A stretch of DNA of 64,000 nucleotides from Uliginosibacterium sp. 31-16. GTDB taxonomy: Bacteria; Pseudomonadota; Gammaproteobacteria; Burkholderiales; Rhodocyclaceae. The notes beneath the pieces are model-generated. The model had not been told where the DNA came from, ran no database searches, and saw only the letters and a list, made by a program, of their open reading frames with translations. The DNA is taken from NCBI RefSeq assembly GCF_030730865.1, contig NZ_JAVALZ010000004.1, forward strand, positions 62,001 to 126,000, written 5' to 3'. Made by a program: the position numbers and the translations under genes. Of the stretch, positions 52,242 to 60,064 are shown piece by piece. Position 1 is the first letter of the stretch; each line of letters starts with the position of its first letter.

Positions 52242-53969
52242 ATGCAAGCGGTTTTCCTCCACGGCCGCGGCCTCGTCTCGGCCCTCGGCCCTGATCTCCC
52301 CGCCGCGCTGGCCTGCCTGAAAGCGGGCGGCGTCGCGCCGGCACAGTTGGAGGTCGGCCCCGGCATCGTCTGGCCGTATTTCACCATCGACGCCACCGAG
52401 TCCGACTGGTACGCCCGCGCGCGCCGGCTGGTGCGGCAAGCTGTGGCCGAATGTGGCGCAGTGGATCGCACGGCCCCCTTGTTTCTCGCCTCCTGCTCGC
52501 TGGACGTCGGGGCGCTGGAGGATGGCGCACCGGCCGATCACGATTGCCAGCAGGCGGCCGAACGCGTGGCGGGCTGGCTGGACTGGCAGGGTCCAGTCAT
52601 CTGGATCTCGACCGCCTGTACCTCAGCCAGCAACGCGGTGCTGGCGGCCTGCGCAACGCTGCAGGCTGGAGAGGCGCGCCACGCCTTGGTGCTGGGGCTG
52701 GAGCTCGCCAATCGCTTTACCAGCGCGGGTTTCGGGGCGATGGGGCTGCTCGACACGCAACGCCCACGCCCGCTGGCGGCCGACCGCGCCGGGCTGGTGC
52801 TGGGCGAAGCGGTGGCGGCGCTGTGGCTGGGCACGACGCCCGCGCGCTGGCGCATCGCCGGCGGCGCGAACGTGGTGGATGGCAGCGATGCGGCCGGCGC
52901 GACGCCCGCGGCGGTGGCGCAGATGTGCACACAGGCACTGGCCAGCGCCGGGCTGCATGCCGGCGACATTGATCTGATCAAGCTGCAGGCCGCCGGCAGC
53001 CCCGGCAATGACGCAACGGAGATCGCCGGTTTGCGCAGCGTCTTCGCCGAGCTGCCGCCGCTGGTGAGCCTGAAAGCGGAGATGGGGCACACCTTGGGCG
53101 CCTCCGTCGCCGCTGAGCTGGCGCTGCTGACGGCCAGTCTCGAAACCGGCGTGTGGCCAACGCCGCGCGCGGCGGCAGATGCGGAGTTCGGCCTGACGCA
53201 GACCAGCGCGGCAGCGCCCACGCGCACCCTGATGAGCACGATCCTCGGCTTCGGTGGCGGGCATGCCACGCTCATTCTTGAGGATTGCACGCATCGCCCA
53301 GATGCAGGCGGCCAACGGGAGTCCGGGTCAGGGGACAGCATTCCCACGCGGGAGCGTGGGAACGATCAGCCCGGGGAGCGCTCACCCGCTCACCCCGGAT
53401 TGCGTTGCGCTTCATCCGGGCTACGCATCACCGGCCGTTACTTTGCCAGCCCGCCACCGCCGGACTGGCGCGAGCGACTGGCCGCGCGCCTCGGCGCAAA
53501 GCCGCGCCGCATCGGGCGCTGGGCGGAACTGGTGCTCTACGGTGCGCTGGAATGCCTCGCCGATGCGGGCGAAACGACGCTGCCGGCGGGCACCCTGCTT
53601 TCGCTGGCTAGCCTGCTCGGCCCGGATCAGGCGCTGCGCGCCGCACTCGTCGAAGCACGGGACGGGCAACCGATGCCGCTCGGCTTTCTGCAGAGCCAGC
53701 CGAATCAGGCGCTGGCGCATCTGGCCAAGGCGCTGAACTGGCGGGGCGATGCGCGCTGCCTGACAACACGTGATCCGCTCGCCGCCCTGCGCCTGGCCTG
53801 CTCCCGCGCCGGCCCGGGCGGCGTGCTGCTGGGCTGGGTGGCGGAAGACGGCGAGGGGAGCAGCCAGTGGCTACGTCTGCTGCCGGTGGCTGACGGTGAT
53901 TACGCGCCGCTGCCCACCAGCCTCGACGCGCTCGGCGATCCAGCCTGTTCAGGATTCAGGCTGATCTGA
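52242..53969 (+). CDS. beta-ketoacyl synthase fused to a chain-length-factor-like domain
   Basis: A 575-aa protein. Residues 1-350 are a FabF-type ketosynthase with nucleophile Cys126 (STACTSASN), Lys278 and His283 (KAEMGHTLGAS). The first catalytic His, normally in HGTG, is replaced (IKLQAAGSPGND, Gln249). Residues about 397-575 resemble the ketosynthase-like N-terminal domain of chain-length-factor type proteins (RIGRWAELVLYGALECLADAG). The two parts are joined by about 45 residues encoded by two palindromic repeats (53338-53425). In related operons the two domains are usually separate genes. Last gene of the cluster. Confidence 0.85.
   Translation: MQAVFLHGRGLVSALGPDLPAALACLKAGGVAPAQLEVGPGIVWPYFTIDATESDWYARARRLVRQAVAECGAVDRTAPLFLASCSLDVGALEDGAPADHDCQQAAERVAGWLDWQGPVIWISTACTSASNAVLAACATLQAGEARHALVLGLELANRFTSAGFGAMGLLDTQRPRPLAADRAGLVLGEAVAALWLGTTPARWRIAGGANVVDGSDAAGATPAAVAQMCTQALASAGLHAGDIDLIKLQAAGSPGNDATEIAGLRSVFAELPPLVSLKAEMGHTLGASVAAELALLTASLETGVWPTPRAAADAEFGLTQTSAAAPTRTLMSTILGFGGGHATLILEDCTHRPDAGGQRESGSGDSIPTRERGNDQPGERSPAHPGLRCASSGLRITGRYFASPPPPDWRERLAARLGAKPRRIGRWAELVLYGALECLADAGETTLPAGTLLSLASLLGPDQALRAALVEARDGQPMPLGFLQSQPNQALAHLAKALNWRGDARCLTTRDPLAALRLACSRAGPGGVLLGWVAEDGEGSSQWLRLLPVADGDYAPLPTSLDALGDPACSGFRLI
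53338..53425. repeat. two REP-like hairpins in frame between the ketosynthase domains
   Basis: The first hairpin is TTCCCACGC (53341-53349) / GCGTGGGAA (53354-53362). The second is CCCGGAT (53394-53400) / ATCCGGG (53414-53420), followed by CTACG, with the widely seen intergenic pattern GGATTGCG..GCGCTTCATCCGGG. Both styles are normally found between genes. Here they are read through in the ketosynthase frame with no stop. Confidence 0.75.
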
Positions 53970-53981
53970 TCAACAGCCTGA

Positions 53982-54084
53982 AGAGCCGCATCCGGCGGCC
54001 ATCTTCAGCCTGCCATGCCGGACAAGACCGCTCCGCGCGGCCGTGCGGACTGCCTGGCTGAAGACTCAATCTACATGCGGCTCT
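53982..54084. repeat. 103-bp AGAGCCGCAT / ATGCGGCTCT repeat after the dar-type operon
   Basis: Perfect 10-bp terminal inverted repeats: AGAGCCGCAT (53982-53991) and ATGCGGCTCT (54075-54084). Internal inverted segments are also present. It fills the 137-bp convergent gap between the fused ketosynthase gene and the GGDEF/EAL gene, and may serve as a bidirectional terminator. Confidence 0.88.
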
Positions 54085-54106
54085 ACAGGCAGGGGCAGGA
54101 CTGCGT

Positions 54107-57100
54107 TCAGTTGACCGTGAACGGCAGCTTTTCCTGCCCGGCAGAGGCCTGCCCGCGCGCCAGCATGTCCATGAACACGTCGTTGGCCACCGGCGGGCAG
54201 AAGAAATAGCCCTGCGATTCGCGACAGCCTTCGCGCATCAGGAAGTCGACCTGATGGCGCGATTCGGCGCCCTCGGCGATGACTTCCAGCTTGAGGCTGC
54301 GGCCGAGCTGGATGATGGCGCGCACGATGGCGGCGTCATCCGGGTCTTCAACCATGTCGCGCACGAAGCCCTGATCGATCTTCAGGCGATCCACCGCAAA
54401 ACGCTTGAGGTAGGAGAGCGAGGAATAGCCGGTGCCGAAGTCGTCGATGGACAGGCGCACACCCAGCGTCTTGAGTCGCTGCACGGTGTCGAGCACGTCT
54501 TCGACGTGTTCCATGAGCAGGGACTCGGTGAGCTCGAGCTCCAGATATTCGGGCGGCAAGCCGGTTTCGGCGAGCACGTCACGAACGCAAGCCACGATGT
54601 CGTCGCGCCGGAACTGCAACGCAGAGATGTTGACGGCCACGGTGACATTGCGGATCCCGTTTTCGTACCAGCTCATGGCCAGCCGGCAGGCCTCGCGCAG
54701 CACCCAGCGACCGATCGGCACGATCAGGCCGGACTCTTCGGCAATCGGGATGAAACGCCCGGGCGGCACGAAACCCAGCGCATCGGACTGCCAGCGCAGC
54801 AGTGCTTCGCCGCCAACGATGGCGCCGGTGTGGAGATTGACCTGCGGCTGGAAGTGCAGGCTGAGTTCGTTATGCTCAAGCGCGCGACGCAGGTGATTCT
54901 CGACCTGCAGACGATCCAGCGCATTGGCGTTCATGGTCTCGGTAAAGAAACGGTAGGTGTTCCGCCCGTTTTCCTTGGCGTGATACATCGCCGTGTCGGC
55001 GTTCTTCATCAGGGTGTCGGCGTCGGTGCCATCGTCGGGATACACCGCAATGCCAATGGAGAAGGAGGTGCCCAGCACATGGCTGTCGACTTCAAACGGC
55101 TCGGCCAGCCGCCGCAGGATCTTTTCGGCAATGCGCGCGGGGGCTTCAGTATCCTGGATCTCGGGCAGCACGATGATGAACTCGTCCCCCCCCTGCCGGC
55201 AGATCGTGTCCGTATCGCGCACACAGTGCTGCAGGCGCTCGGCAACCGACTGGAGGAGACGATCGCCAACCAGATGCCCGAGTGAATCGTTGATGGTCTT
55301 GAAGCGGTCCAGGTCGAGGAACAGCAGGGCCAGCATGCTGCCGCTGCGCTCGGCACGGCCCAGTGCCTGTTCGAGGCGGTCCTGGAACAGGGTGCGGTTG
55401 GGCAATGCGGTGAGCGGGTCATGGTGGGCCAGGAAGGCGATGCGCGCCTCATTCGCCTTGCGCTCGGTAATGTCGGAAAACACCGCGACGTAGTGGGTGA
55501 TGGCATTGCCACGGTCACGCACGGCACCAATCGAGAGCCACTCCGGGAATTCCGAGCCATCGCGCCGGCGCTGCCAGATCTCGCCTTGCCAGGCCCCCTG
55601 CTCGGTGGCCTCCTTCCAGATGCTGTCGTAGTACGCCAGACCATGGCGCGAGGCAGAGAGCAGCGCAGGCGTCTGGCCGACCACCGAACTGGCAGCAAAA
55701 CCGGTGAGGTCGGTGAAGGCCTTGTTGACCGAGAGGATGCGCCGCTGTGCATCGGTGATCATGATGGCTTCGACACTGTGATCGAACACCGTGGCAGCCA
55801 GACGCAACTCTTCCTCAGCCCGGCGCTGGGCGGTCACGTCATTAAGCGTCAGCACCACCGGATGCAGGCCGGTGTGCTCATCGCGCTGCAGGGGCTCGGC
55901 CTTGGCCAGCATCCAGCCGCGCGTGCCGTCGCGCCGGTCGATACCCAGCACGGCGGACGCCGGACGGCCAAAGTGCATGGCACGCGCGCCGGGCAGTTCG
56001 GAAATCGGACAGGCGCTGCCGTCCTCGCGCACGAAGCTGTAGCCTTCGGGCTCCTGCAACGGGGGAAAATGTTCGTCGAGCCCCAGACCGTAAAGGCGGT
56101 GTGCGGCGGCATTGGCAATGATGACGCGGCCCGTGGCGTCACGCATGATCACGCCCTCGCGCATGGCCGACAGGATGGTACGCATGCGTCCTTCGTTGTC
56201 GCGCAGTTCGCGCTCGGCCTGCTTGCGTGCGGTGATGTCCTCGATCACTTCCATGAACTGGCCGCTGCCGCGCCGCGAGCGCACCAGCGACATGGTGAGA
56301 TTGACCCACACCATGTCGCCACCGCGCCGGACCATGCGTTTTTCGATGGCAAAGGTCTCGGCAGTATCAAGAATCAGTGCATCGAGCAGGCGATCATTCG
56401 GCTCGATATCGTCCGGGTGGGTGATCTCGCGAAAATCCCGCAGCAACAGCTCGGCTTCGCTGAAGCCGGTAATCTCGCAATAGCGTTGATTGACGCGCAT
56501 GTAGCGGCCGGACACGGCGCACAGGCACACGCCCACGGCCGCTTGCTCGAAGGTGCCCCGAAAGCGGGCCTCGCTGTCTTCCAGCGCGGCTTCGGAGGCC
56601 TTGTGGGCCGTGATATCCACGAAAATGCCGCGCATGCCGATGACGTGTCCGACTTCGATCGGGCCGCGCAGATCGCGCACATGAATTTCATGCCCGTCGG
56701 CGTGGACCAGACGGTATTCACACTCCCGCTCGCCGCCACTGATCATCAGGCCGCGCAGGAAAGACAGGGCGAGTTCGCGATCATCCGGATGCAACCGGGA
56801 CTGCCAGAAACCGGACTGCTGCCAGTCCGTCAGCGCAAAACCGAGCAGGCTCTCGCCCGGCGCGGAAACATAGGTGAAGGCGTTTGAGCCGGCGTCGTAT
56901 TCCCAGGCCACCACGCTGGTGCCTTCGACGATGACGCGGAAACGTTCCTCGGATTGCTGCAGCCTGCGGGTTCGCGCCGACAGCTCGTGCAGCTGCCGGC
57001 GATACAGCAGGACGGCCGCCAGCAACAACAGGATGGCCGCTCCCACGACCCGGGTTGCATCGAAGCCCATGTCTGCACTGCTCTGCGCCGCACTGGCGCT

Positions 57101-57331
57101 GGCTACAGGCAGACAGGCGCAGACGGCACGGCTCACGCCGCGCAACAGGCATTGCGTACGAATCGAATCCAGCCCCAAGCTTGCTCCCCCGATCACCGCC
57201 GGATCTTGCCCGGCTTGAGTCATGAACCGGCGTTCTGACGACGCCGTATTGCGTATTTCATGACAGATTGCGAACGATACACCGGCAAGCAGCGCTACCC
57301 CACACGCGGCGGCAATACATTTGCCAAACAA
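54107..57331 (-). CDS. membrane PAS/GGDEF/EAL cyclic di-GMP regulator
   Basis: A 1074-aa sensor. Two N-terminal hydrophobic segments (about 5-22 and 94-112) enclose a small periplasmic part. Several PAS/PAC modules then follow (about 130-630; for example EERFRVIVEGTSVVAWEYD and VFDHSVEAIMITDAQRR). The GGDEF domain has its motif intact (RQGGDEFIIVLPE) and the EAL domain has GGEALLRW, with VDRLKIDQGFV and IAEGAES. It could both make and break cyclic di-GMP. The start could also be the ATG at 57223. It is transcribed divergently from the glycosyltransferase. Confidence 0.93.
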   Translation of the reverse strand: MFGKCIAAACGVALLAGVSFAICHEIRNTASSERRFMTQAGQDPAVIGGASLGLDSIRTQCLLRGVSRAVCACLPVASASAAQSSADMGFDATRVVGAAILLLLAAVLLYRRQLHELSARTRRLQQSEERFRVIVEGTSVVAWEYDAGSNAFTYVSAPGESLLGFALTDWQQSGFWQSRLHPDDRELALSFLRGLMISGGERECEYRLVHADGHEIHVRDLRGPIEVGHVIGMRGIFVDITAHKASEAALEDSEARFRGTFEQAAVGVCLCAVSGRYMRVNQRYCEITGFSEAELLLRDFREITHPDDIEPNDRLLDALILDTAETFAIEKRMVRRGGDMVWVNLTMSLVRSRRGSGQFMEVIEDITARKQAERELRDNEGRMRTILSAMREGVIMRDATGRVIIANAAAHRLYGLGLDEHFPPLQEPEGYSFVREDGSACPISELPGARAMHFGRPASAVLGIDRRDGTRGWMLAKAEPLQRDEHTGLHPVVLTLNDVTAQRRAEEELRLAATVFDHSVEAIMITDAQRRILSVNKAFTDLTGFAASSVVGQTPALLSASRHGLAYYDSIWKEATEQGAWQGEIWQRRRDGSEFPEWLSIGAVRDRGNAITHYVAVFSDITERKANEARIAFLAHHDPLTALPNRTLFQDRLEQALGRAERSGSMLALLFLDLDRFKTINDSLGHLVGDRLLQSVAERLQHCVRDTDTICRQGGDEFIIVLPEIQDTEAPARIAEKILRRLAEPFEVDSHVLGTSFSIGIAVYPDDGTDADTLMKNADTAMYHAKENGRNTYRFFTETMNANALDRLQVENHLRRALEHNELSLHFQPQVNLHTGAIVGGEALLRWQSDALGFVPPGRFIPIAEESGLIVPIGRWVLREACRLAMSWYENGIRNVTVAVNISALQFRRDDIVACVRDVLAETGLPPEYLELELTESLLMEHVEDVLDTVQRLKTLGVRLSIDDFGTGYSSLSYLKRFAVDRLKIDQGFVRDMVEDPDDAAIVRAIIQLGRSLKLEVIAEGAESRHQVDFLMREGCRESQGYFFCPPVANDVFMDMLARGQASAGQEKLPFTVN

Positions 57332-57457
57332 GGAATTAGCTCACATTTCCGGGGCCTGAAAAGGTCAAATAGTGTTGCGGCGGAACGACATCCGGATGAA
57401 ACACCGGCGTCACATGCGGGTCGTACATTCGCAACACGATCAGCCGCTGCGACTTCC

Positions 57458-58672
57458 ATGAAAATCCTGATGATTTCGGATGTGTACTTCCCGCGTATCA
57501 ACGGTGTGTCCACCTCCATCGAAACCTTCCGCAGCGAACTGCAGGCGCTGGATATCCACACCACGCTCATCGCCCCGGCCTACCCGCAGGATGCCGAGCC
57601 GCCAGAGCCGGGCGTCGTGCGCATCCCCGCACGCTTCCTGCCGATGGACCCGGAAGACCGCCTGATGCGTCGCCGCGAGATTCGCCACTGGCTGCAGCAA
57701 CAGCCTGAGCCGGATTTCGATCTGGTTCATATCCAGACGCCGTTTGCCGCGCACTATGCCGGGCTGGAAATCGCCCGCGCGCTGGACGTGCCGGTCGTCA
57801 CCACCTATCACACCTTCTTCGAAGAGTATCTGTATCACTACATTCCCTTCCTGCCACGCAGCCTGATGCGCGCTGCAGCCCGACGCTTCTCGCGCGGCCA
57901 GTGCAACCAGCTCGATGCCGTGGTGGTGCCCTCGCAGGCGATGGCTGCCGAGCTACGCGATTACGGCGTCACCCGGCCGCTGCACATCCTGCCCACCGGC
58001 CTGCGCGAGGAACGCTTCAGCGGTGGCGACGGAGCGGCCTTCCGCCAGCTGCACGGCATCGCTCCGGAGCGCCCTCTACTGCTGTTTGTCGGCCGCGTGG
58101 CCTTCGAAAAAAACATCGGTTTCCTGCTGGAGGTCGTCGACCGGGTGCGCCAGACACTGCCTGACGTGCTCCTGCTGGTCACCGGTGAAGGCCCGGCCCT
58201 GGCTGGCTTGCGCAGTCAGGCCGCGGCTCTAGGGCTGAACGATCACGTCCGTTTTCTCGGCTATCTGGACCGGCGCAATGCGCTGGCGGATTGCTACCGT
58301 GCGGCAGACCTGTTCGTGTTTGCCTCGCGCACCGAAACCCAGGGGCTGGTCCTGCTCGAAGCCATGGCTCTCGGCTGCCCGGTGCTGGCACTGTCGGTCA
58401 TGGGTACCCGCGAGATCCTCGAAGGCGCGGCGGGTACAGTGATTGCGCAGGATGATGTGGCGGACTTTGCGGCCAAGTCCGTTGCGCTGCTGGCAGATCG
58501 TGTTGCGCTGAAAGCACTGGGGAATGCCGCTGCAGCCACCGCGCGAACCTGGTCGGCGCGAGAAATGGCCCTTCGGCTGGGCGCGCTGTATCAGGATTTG
58601 ATTGTCCGAAGAGCCGCCTCCAGCAAGGATCTTCAGGCAGGCATGCCGGAAAGCTCCACCCAGAGCGGCTGA
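57458..58672 (+). CDS. GT4-family glycosyltransferase with repeat-encoded C-terminal tail
   Basis: A 404-aa GT-B glycosyltransferase. The N-terminal part reads MKILMISDVYFPRINGVSTSIETFRSEL, and the donor domain has FVGRVAFEKNI, and ASRTETQGLVLLEAMA with the EX7E motif. It resembles transferases that add sugars to diacylglycerol or phosphatidyl-myo-inositol, but the acceptor is not shown. The start at 57458 is chosen by homology-like pattern; an upstream frame from 57260 is non-conserved. The last 21 residues (from RRAASSKDLQAG) and the stop codon come from a 63-bp repeat. Confidence 0.9.
   Translation: MKILMISDVYFPRINGVSTSIETFRSELQALDIHTTLIAPAYPQDAEPPEPGVVRIPARFLPMDPEDRLMRRREIRHWLQQQPEPDFDLVHIQTPFAAHYAGLEIARALDVPVVTTYHTFFEEYLYHYIPFLPRSLMRAAARRFSRGQCNQLDAVVVPSQAMAAELRDYGVTRPLHILPTGLREERFSGGDGAAFRQLHGIAPERPLLLFVGRVAFEKNIGFLLEVVDRVRQTLPDVLLLVTGEGPALAGLRSQAAALGLNDHVRFLGYLDRRNALADCYRAADLFVFASRTETQGLVLLEAMALGCPVLALSVMGTREILEGAAGTVIAQDDVADFAAKSVALLADRVALKALGNAAAATARTWSAREMALRLGALYQDLIVRRAASSKDLQAGMPESSTQSG
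58610..58672. repeat. 63-bp repeat copy supplying the 3' end of the glycosyltransferase gene
   Basis: It begins AGAGCCGCCTCC at 58610 and ends GCGGCTGA at 58672, with TCTTCAGGCAGGCATGCCGGA in the middle as in the copies at 44281 and 38423. The length equals the gspI copy. It is read in frame, and its final TGA is the stop codon. Confidence 0.8.
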
Positions 58673-58701
58673 CCGGGACAGCCCCGTGCGAAGCCGCGCG
58701 C

Positions 58702-59163
58702 TTACTTGATGCGGCGCAGATGGCCGCCCTTTGGCGGAGCGGGAGGCTCAGGTTCTGGAGAAGGCTCGACGGCCTCGCCGGACACCTCCACCAGGTCTTC
58801 TGCCGCAAGCACACCACCCAGTTCCATGCCGGAACCTGCGATAGCACCCAGCTCGAAAGCCATGCCCTGACCATTCTCACGCGCATAGATGGCGAGAATC
58901 TGGCTCATCGGCACATACAGGCTCTGTGCCACACCACCAAAGCGCGCCTGGCAGGTCACTTCATCAGCTGAAATCTGCAAGCCACCTGTCGCGTAGGGCG
59001 CGATGTTCAGCACGATCTGACCGTCGCGCACATGCTGCACCGGCACGCGCGTGCGCTCGTTCACCTGCACCACGATGTAGGGCGTGAAACTGTTGTCCAC
59101 ACACCATTCATGAATGGCACGGACCAGATAGGGCTTGGTAGAGGAAGGCTGAGGGGTGCTCAT
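58702..59163 (-). CDS. sspB: SspB, ClpXP specificity-enhancing factor
   Basis: SspB delivers ssrA-tagged proteins to ClpXP. From the ATG at 59163 it is 153 aa: MSTPQPSSTKPYLVRAIHEWCVDNSFTPY, the dimer fold with VPVQHVRDGQIVLNIAP and FGGVAQSLYVP, a Pro/Glu-rich flexible linker, and the conserved C-terminal ClpX-binding tail HLRRIK. It follows sspA in the standard betaproteobacterial order, although a terminator-like hairpin lies between them. Confidence 0.95.
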   Translation of the reverse strand: MSTPQPSSTKPYLVRAIHEWCVDNSFTPYIVVQVNERTRVPVQHVRDGQIVLNIAPYATGGLQISADEVTCQARFGGVAQSLYVPMSQILAIYARENGQGMAFELGAIAGSGMELGGVLAAEDLVEVSGEAVEPSPEPEPPAPPKGGHLRRIK

Positions 59164-59173
59164 GGTGCAGACC

Positions 59174-59206
59174 TTGAAAACAATTCGGGCGCGAAATGCG
59201 CCCGAA
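59174..59206 (-). terminator. terminator/attenuator between sspA and sspB
   Basis: On the minus strand TTCGGGCGC and GCGCCCGAA form a 9-bp stem with a 5-base loop (59184-59206), followed by TTGTTTTC. It ends 10 bases before the sspB start codon, so it may attenuate read-through from petABC-sspA into sspB. Confidence 0.7.
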
Positions 59207-59297
59207 CATGATCTCACGAGTTCAGAGAAGTGATCTCCTGCTCGGGAAATGCCCAGCTGCCGTAGCGAGCGGAGCCGAGTTTGAGAGGAGAAGCGCA

Positions 59298-59315
59298 GCC
59301 GTATATGAATACGGC
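59298..59315. repeat. small hairpin in the sspA-sspB spacer
   Basis: GCCGTAT (59298-59304) and ATACGGC (59309-59315) are exact inverted repeats around ATGA. Flanking GTTTGAGA and TCTCAAAA give a second, outer pairing, so the 200-bp spacer probably folds into a larger structure. Confidence 0.6.
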
Positions 59316-59362
59316 GAGCATCGCAGTCTCAAAATCGGCCCGCACAGCAGGCCGATGGGTGT

Positions 59363-59962
59363 TTACCGACGCATGGCGCGTTCGGAGGGGGTCAGCGCAT
59401 CGATGAAGCCTTGGCGGGTAAAGATCCGCTCGGCGTACTTCATCAGCGGCGCAGCCGTCTTCGGCAGCTCGATGTTGTAATGCTCAAGGCGCCACAGCAG
59501 CGGGGCAATCGCCACGTCGAGCATGGAGAACTCGTCGCCGAGCATGTACTTCTGCTTGGCAAACAGCGGCACGAGTTGCAACAGCTGGTCGCGGACATGG
59601 CCACGAGCCTTGTCGGCCGCAGCCTTCTGGTTCTTTTCCAGCGCTTCGATGTGCGAGAACAGTTCGTTTTCCAGCGTGTGCAGGATCTGACGGGCCTTGG
59701 CACGCATGATCGGATCCGGCGGCATCAGCTGCGGATGCGGGAAGCGCTCATCGATGTACTCATTGATGATGTTCGATTCGTACAGGACCAGATCACGATC
59801 CACCATCACCGGCACGCGGTTGTAGGGATTGATGACGGCAATGTCCTCAGGCTTGTTGAAGAGGTCTACGTCAACGACCTGGAAATCCATGCCTTTTTCG
59901 TACAGCACGATCCGGCAGCGGTGGCTAAAGGGATCCGTTGTACCGGAATACAAGTTCATCAT
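59363..59962 (-). CDS. sspA: SspA, stringent starvation protein A (GST fold)
   Basis: A 199-aa RNA-polymerase-associated protein with a glutathione-transferase fold. The N terminus MMNLYSGTTDPFSHRCRIVLYEKG, then PYNRVPVMVDRDLVLYESNIINEYIDERFPHP, match the family. The start ATG at 59962 has GGAG about 10 bases upstream; longer frames add non-conserved residues. It lies about 100 bases after petC in the common petABC-sspA-sspB arrangement. Confidence 0.95.
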   Translation of the reverse strand: MMNLYSGTTDPFSHRCRIVLYEKGMDFQVVDVDLFNKPEDIAVINPYNRVPVMVDRDLVLYESNIINEYIDERFPHPQLMPPDPIMRAKARQILHTLENELFSHIEALEKNQKAAADKARGHVRDQLLQLVPLFAKQKYMLGDEFSMLDVAIAPLLWRLEHYNIELPKTAAPLMKYAERIFTRQGFIDALTPSERAMRR

Positions 59963-60064
59963 TGCGGAATTACTCCAGGAATATTCAGTGTCACGAACCA
60001 CCCGACGCGCCTGCTGCGCGTCGCTGTCGCGACCAGCCAACACCATCATTTGGTTCACACCCGA

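Noticed and set aside
44484-53969. Reading the dar-type cluster as an aryl-polyene cluster
   Set aside because: Aryl-polyene clusters carry ketoreductase, dehydratase, acyltransferase and several ACP genes; none of the reductive genes is present here.
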